The notes under the pieces: generated by a model
Told to the model about the DNA's origin: nothing
What the model saw: the letters and a program-made list of their open reading frames with translations, nothing else
Databases searched by the model: none
Assembly: GCA_000818945.1 (NCBI GenBank)
Contig: KN805372.1
Span: forward strand, 737,920 to 770,066
DNA: 32,147 bases
Direction: 5' to 3'
Source: Schizochytrium sp. CCTCC M209059
Lineage: Eukaryota; Sar; Bigyra; Thraustochytrida; Thraustochytriidae
Shown here: positions 28,203 to 32,147 of the stretch, piece after piece
Layout: every line of letters starts with the position of its first letter
Position numbering within the stretch: the first letter of the stretch is position 1
Made by a program: the position numbers and the translations under genes

Positions 28203-28652
28203 GGTCCTGTCCCTGGGTCCGCGGCGCAGCTCCGCTCCTCTGTGCTTGCTCTTTGAGCGATTCGTGTTTTTGTTTTTTTGCTTCTACATGCTCCACACCA
28301 CCGATGAAGAAAAGGAGGGGGGGAGAAAGGCCATCTTAATCAATCATGATCATTGTCATCACGTTCATGGTCATCATGAGCGCCATGATGATCATCATCA
28401 GCAGCAGCAACACAAGCACCAAGAATCAGCGGCCTAGGCCTTGCTTTCGCTTTCGCTTTCGCTTCGCCAACGTCGACATGATGTTTGCAAGCCTCGACGG
28501 CGAGAATTTTCACCTTCCTATTATTCGCAAAAGCTGTCGAAGCTGATCTGAGGTGAGCGCAAAGCAAACAAGCATCGTGGATCTTGGGCATCGTGGATCT
28601 TGGAGCTTGAACGAACCCGACTCTCGCGTGCACCGGAGGGAAGAAAGCAAGA
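28203..28652. other. Divergent promoter region (PPWD1 / lipase) with His-rich small ORF
   Basis: The 450-base gap between divergent starts contains a CAT/ATC-rich patch at about 28340-28410 and short CGCTTT-like repeats near 28440-28465. A small plus-strand frame, ATG 28288 to stop 28437, encodes 49 residues, many of them His, ahead of the lipase start. Confidence 0.5.
28288..28437 (+). other. His-rich upstream ORF, 49 codons
   Basis: This frame starts at ATG 28288 and stops 215 bases before the lipase ATG. Its second half is dominated by His with Asp, Glu and Gln. If the lipase mRNA starts upstream of it, it would be a leader ORF. A metal-binding micropeptide is only a speculation, because simple CAT-repeat DNA alone would give the same sequence. 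Confidence 0.2.
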
Positions 28653-29618
28653 ATGACGAAGCTCGTGCAGGCGGTGCTTGCGTTGGCGGCAATGGCGAGC
28701 TGCGAGACGCTGGGCTCTGTGCAAGGCTCCTCGGAACCAGGGAGGGCGTTGTCATCGTGGACTCAGGTGAGCGAGGCCCTGGTATCCGGGGTGGCGGACG
28801 TGGACGAACTGCGCGAGGCGCTGCTGCCGCTGGCAAAGGCATCGCATGCGTCGTACGCCGGCGATGTCGGTGAAGATATTGGTCAGAATTTTGCGTTGGT
28901 GGCAAGGGAAACACCCGAGGATGGCATGAATGCGTTGGCATATCTCGCTCCTGATGCACGGGTGATTGTGGCCTTCCGCGGCACCACGAGCGAGTCCGAT
29001 GACTGCGCCGATGTCTTGCTCTTTACGCCAGAGAAACCTCTGCCAGAATCATGTGAAAAGTACTCTAACTACACTCTCGACTATGTGTCGCGTGCCTCGG
29101 AATTCGTTCACGAGGCGATTTCGGCAGCTACAGCATCACCAGCAGCTGAGGCTGGTGACAACGATGAAAAGGAAGCGCTGGATGTGGTGTTCACGGGCCA
29201 CAGTCTGGGTGCTTCATTGGCACAGCTCATGGCGCTTTCATACCATACGTCGGGAATGGACAATGTTCAATTTCGGGCAATTGCCTTTGCCCCCGCGGGC
29301 GTAAAGGAGATCGCCGAACGCGACGGCTTTCCGACGAACGATGCCAAGAAGGTGGCTGCAGTCATTGTCAATCCCTTTGATCCTGTGTACACGACGACAG
29401 AGCGTACGGAGATTGGAAGCGTTTGCAAGTTTCAAAGCATTTCGGAGCCATTGATGTGTCGGTGCTGCAAGTCACTGGAAGATAAGAGGCGACTGCTCGA
29501 GGGACAACAAGAGGTTTCGATGAGCCTATGCTGTCGCGTGTGTTTTGCAAAGGCGCATCGATTTCCAAATTACATGGAAGCCCTGACGTCCATGGAGGAA
29601 GATCCGGACTGCAAGTAA
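28653..29618 (+). CDS. Secreted class-3 lipase-like alpha/beta hydrolase
   Basis: The 321-residue product starts at ATG 28653 with a signal peptide-like Leu/Ala stretch up to about residue 18-25. The Lipase_3 core follows: VIVAFRGTT (oxyanion region), the nucleophile elbow GHSLGAS with Ser184, Asp243 in NPFDPVY and His302 in AHRFPNYMEAL. The Ser-Asp-His triad is therefore complete and correctly spaced. One NYT glycosylation site is visible. An unusual feature is a cysteine-rich insert between Asp and His (CKFQSISEPLMCRCCKSL and SLCCRVC), which may form disulfides or bind a partner. Acylglycerol or phospholipid hydrolysis outside the cell or in the secretory pathway is expected; the substrate is unknown. 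Confidence 0.88.
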   Translation: MTKLVQAVLALAAMASCETLGSVQGSSEPGRALSSWTQVSEALVSGVADVDELREALLPLAKASHASYAGDVGEDIGQNFALVARETPEDGMNALAYLAPDARVIVAFRGTTSESDDCADVLLFTPEKPLPESCEKYSNYTLDYVSRASEFVHEAISAATASPAAEAGDNDEKEALDVVFTGHSLGASLAQLMALSYHTSGMDNVQFRAIAFAPAGVKEIAERDGFPTNDAKKVAAVIVNPFDPVYTTTERTEIGSVCKFQSISEPLMCRCCKSLEDKRRLLEGQQEVSMSLCCRVCFAKAHRFPNYMEALTSMEEDPDCK

Positions 29619-30128
29619 TCTTGACCGCTTTTCAACTTGCTCTTCTTTTTCCTTCCCTCCTCGAAACCGAACGGCCGCCAAGCGTAGATGCGAGGGCGTT
29701 AGTGATAAAGCATGTAGTAAGCAAAAAACAATCTTTCTTTTTTTTTCATAAAAATTGACCACGAATGATTGAGCATGTTGTCAAATGACCATCAGGTTGG
29801 TTGCACAGAGGAAAGCGAGGATGCGAAGGCGCTCGTTATTTAGCCTCACGATAGTTCTTCTTCATCTTCTCTTTGTTCAAAGTCGCTCGCGTTGAGAGAG
29901 GATTGTGAATTTGCAACCTTTTGATGTGACTCGATGGAATCTCAAAAGCAGATAGCAAAAAGGAAACATGAGCCAGCCGCGGTGGCGGGCATCCGGCATG
30001 CTACGAGATGGCAGCGAACTTGCGAGACGGAGACGCAAATCCGAGGTAGACGCAGCACCGCAGCAAAGGCGGCAGGTTGTGAAATGAATGAATGGAGTAG
30101 GAACGGGCATTAAAGAGACCCGCTTAAC
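29619..30128. other. Convergent 3' intergenic region (lipase / pyruvate kinase)
   Basis: This 510-base gap lies between two stops. It has an AT-rich stretch around 29730-29760, probably polyadenylation-associated. No gene is supported. Confidence 0.6.
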
Positions 30129-31703
30129 TTACTCGACGAGGTCCTTGAGGTCCTCGTCCTCGTCACCTTCGTCCTCGCGCTTCTCGAAGGTGAGGACCTT
30201 GATCATGTTGGACTGACCCGAGACGGCGTCGCGCATGCCGTGGAGGGCGACAAGCTGCTCACCAGGCTGGATCCAGCCGAGCTCGTGGCTGATCTCGGCG
30301 GCGCGGAGCAGGATCGAGTGCGTGCCGATCATGCTGCCCATGACGCGAGCGCGGCAGCCGCGGAGAAGACCCTCGCACTGGCGCGCGGCCTCCGGGTCGG
30401 CGGTGAGGACGAGAACGGGGACAACGGGGCGGTACTTGGCAACGAGGCGAGCCGTGGTACCGGTCTCGGTGAGAACGACAATGACCTTGGCGGACATGTC
30501 CATGGCCGTCTTGACGGCAGAGCTGGCGACGGCCTCGGGGGTGTCGAGGGGCTTGCCGTTCTGGATGATGTTGACGGTGGTGCGGGTGGCGTTGTAGAGT
30601 TTGGGGTGGTTGATGGCGGACTCGGCCTCGCGGCAGATGGAAGCCATGATGCTGACGGCCTCGAGCGGGTACGAGCCGCCGGCGGACTCACCACTGAGCA
30701 TGACGGCATCAGAGCCGTCGAGAACGGCGTTGGCGACGTCAGTGCACTCGGCACGGGTGGGGCGGGGGGCCTGGATCATGGACTCGAGCATCTGGGTGGC
30801 GGTAATGACGGGCTTGCCGACGACGTTGCAGCGGCGGATCATCCATTTCTGCGCAAGGAAGACGGCCTGGGAGCGGATCTCCATGCCGAGATCACCGCGG
30901 GCGACCATGATACCGTCGGAGGCCTCGAGGATCTCGTCAAAGTTGTGAAGGCCGGCCTCGTTCTCGATCTTGGAGATGATCTTGATGTGGCGGCCGCGCG
31001 CGCCGAGAACGTCGCGGATCTTGTGAACATCGGAGGCGCGCTGGACAAAGGAGGCGGCGACGAAGTCGACGTTGTGCACGACGCCAAAGTTGACGAGATC
31101 GTTCTCGTCCTTCTCGCCGATGGTCGGGAGGTCGACCTCGACACCGGGGAGGTTCATGTTCTTGCGCTCGGCGAGCTTGCCGGTGTTGAGCATCTCAACG
31201 ACGACGGAGGTCTCACGGATCTCGACGACCTTCATGGTGAGCGAGCCGTCAGCGGCAAGGATGGTGCCGCCGACCTGCACGGAGCTGCAGAGGCCCTTGT
31301 ACGAGCACGCGAACTTGGTTTCATCGCCCTTGAAGTCGTAGTCGGTGGTGATCTCGACCTTGGAGCCCTTTTCGAGCATGACGTGGTCGCCGTTGGCGAG
31401 GAAGCCCGTGCGGACCTCGGGGCCCTTGGTGTCGAGGAGGACGGCAACCTGGCGGTCCGGTCGTTCGGCGGCGGCGGCGCGAATGTTGGCGAGAGTGTTA
31501 GCGTGGGTGGCGTGGTCGCCGTGGGAGAAGTTGAGGCGGCACACGTTCATGCCGGCGTCGATCATCTTGACGAGGGTCTCCTTGTCCCAGCTCGCGGGGC
31601 CGATCGTGCAGACGATCTTGGTCTTGCGCTCGCCCTCGGCGGGGGTCAGGATCGAGTCCAGCGTGATGCCGCTGTTGCGGAGCGTGTTCGAGTTGTCGCC
31701 CAT
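30129..31703 (-). CDS. pyk: Pyruvate kinase
   Basis: The 524-residue product starts at ATG 31701-31703. The barrel opens TKIVCTIGPAS and MNVCRLNFSHG. LLDTKGPEVRTG carries Glu96, the residue that marks K+-dependent pyruvate kinases. The active-site signature IKIISKIENEAG with its catalytic Lys, GDLGMEI for Mg2+ and ITATQMLESM follow in order, with the B domain at about 100-200 and a full C-terminal domain. The enzyme converts phosphoenolpyruvate and ADP to pyruvate and ATP at the end of cytosolic glycolysis; no targeting peptide is seen. The last 17 or so residues form a strongly acidic tail (EDEGDEDEDL) beyond the usual C-terminal strand. Effector control (FBP or others) cannot be read safely from the sequence. 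Confidence 0.97.
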   Translation of the reverse strand: MGDNSNTLRNSGITLDSILTPAEGERKTKIVCTIGPASWDKETLVKMIDAGMNVCRLNFSHGDHATHANTLANIRAAAAERPDRQVAVLLDTKGPEVRTGFLANGDHVMLEKGSKVEITTDYDFKGDETKFACSYKGLCSSVQVGGTILAADGSLTMKVVEIRETSVVVEMLNTGKLAERKNMNLPGVEVDLPTIGEKDENDLVNFGVVHNVDFVAASFVQRASDVHKIRDVLGARGRHIKIISKIENEAGLHNFDEILEASDGIMVARGDLGMEIRSQAVFLAQKWMIRRCNVVGKPVITATQMLESMIQAPRPTRAECTDVANAVLDGSDAVMLSGESAGGSYPLEAVSIMASICREAESAINHPKLYNATRTTVNIIQNGKPLDTPEAVASSAVKTAMDMSAKVIVVLTETGTTARLVAKYRPVVPVLVLTADPEAARQCEGLLRGCRARVMGSMIGTHSILLRAAEISHELGWIQPGEQLVALHGMRDAVSGQSNMIKVLTFEKREDEGDEDEDLKDLVE

Positions 31704-31729
31704 GGTGCTCGGCTGTGTCTTCTCCTTCT

Positions 31730-31733
<4 letters not shown>

Positions 31734-31767
<34 letters not shown>
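31734..31767. repeat. (CTG)11 trinucleotide tract
   Basis: A perfect CTG run, CAG on the transcribed strand, lies about 30 bases upstream of the pyruvate kinase ATG and is probably in its 5' UTR. Confidence 0.93.
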
Positions 31768-31769
<2 letters not shown>

Positions 31770-31852
31770 CGGGCCTGCCTCTGCGCGTGCGGTTGGCTGA
31801 GGTCCGACGGGCTGGCGGCTGATGCGGTTCTGCCGCCAGGCTTCTCTCCCCT

Positions 31853-31905
31853 TCTCCTCCCCCTTCTTCCCTCCTCTTTCTCTCTCTCCCTCTCCCTCTC
31901 TCTCC
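31853..31905. repeat. CT-rich polypyrimidine block
   Basis: This is an imperfect CT/CCT run on the plus strand, GA-rich on the strand of the pyruvate kinase mRNA, about 150-200 bases upstream of the start. It is possibly a promoter element or part of the leader. Confidence 0.75.
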
Positions 31906-32147
31906 GGCTCCAGATCAGATCACAAGAATGAACGGGCGCTCGATCCGTGCGGTCGAGTCAATGGACGAGTCGCCCCGTGAATGGACAAAAGCCTCGACAA
32001 AGTGGGCGAACGACGCACGACCGACCGAACCGGCACTGAGCGTTTTTTGTTTGTGTGTTTGTTCCCCTTGCGTCTGTCCATCGGTCGCCCGCCCGCCCGC
32101 GCATCGTCACCGCCGCCGCCGCCGGCACCCGCGCCCTCGCCTCCTCG

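Larger units (their letters stand above)
31704..32147. other. Pyruvate kinase upstream region
   Basis: This is the 5' flank of the minus-strand pyruvate kinase gene, with a CTG run, a long CT-rich block at about 31850-31910 and a T/G-rich block near 32044. It probably contains the core promoter. No gene reaches into the right window edge as far as I can see. Confidence 0.55.

Noticed and set aside
26805..28256. A 483-codon open frame antisense to the PPWD1-like gene
   Set aside because: There is no domain, and it overlaps a complete WD40-cyclophilin gene on the opposite strand.
30240..31931. A 563-codon open frame antisense to pyruvate kinase
   Set aside because: It is a mirror of a strongly codon-biased GC-rich gene. 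The translation is Gly/Val/Asp/Leu-rich with no domain, while the other strand is an unmistakable enzyme.

Overview
The window reads as nuclear DNA of a compact-genome eukaryotic protist. It holds thirteen well-supported protein genes. Each is one uninterrupted ATG-to-stop frame in the standard code. Start contexts are often eukaryotic (A/G at -3, G at +4), 5' leaders are long and rich in microsatellites, and there are no operons. The families are eukaryotic: PPWD1-type WD40-cyclophilin, NHE-type exchanger, CaaX-ended HAD protein, and FHA/PH/SH3 proteins. Intron poverty, GC-rich coding DNA and a PurK-PurE-PurC fusion make a stramenopile, perhaps a thraustochytrid (Labyrinthulomycetes), my best guess. 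That is an inference; no rRNA or other marker is present to prove it.

Layout, left to right: TPR protein (+), HAD phosphatase-like protein with a CaaX terminus (+), trifunctional purine enzyme (-), Na+/H+ exchanger (-), MsrA (+), VIT/CCC1-type iron/manganese transporter (-), single-pass receptor-like protein with a cytosolic SH3 domain (+), PH/RGS-like/FHA protein (+), mitochondrial-looking M50 protease (-), cysteine desulfurase-TtcA fusion (+), PPWD1-type WD40-cyclophilin (-), secreted class-3 lipase (+) and pyruvate kinase (-). Convergent pairs are packed tightly: about 120 bases separate MsrA from the VIT gene and about 200 separate the FHA protein from M50. Divergent pairs share gaps of 0.45-0.75 kb or, in one case, 2.3 kb.

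The gene mix is mainly housekeeping: purine synthesis, glycolysis, ion and metal transport, redox repair, splicing and tRNA thiolation. Several lineage-specific membrane or signalling proteins are mixed in. The most unusual gene is the 1071-residue fusion at 22538-25753. It joins a complete PLP cysteine desulfurase to a complete TtcA-type PP-loop tRNA thiolase, so sulfur donor and user sit in one chain, and it may have an alternative N-terminus for mitochondrial import. Other points of interest are the three-enzyme purine fusion, a Na+/H+ exchanger lacking the usual ion-binding Asp, a prenylation motif on a HAD phosphatase, an SH3 domain on a receptor-like protein, and an AT-richer island near 15.3-16.4 kb with possible spliced exons. 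I saw no rRNA, tRNA, CRISPR array, or recognisable transposase or viral gene.
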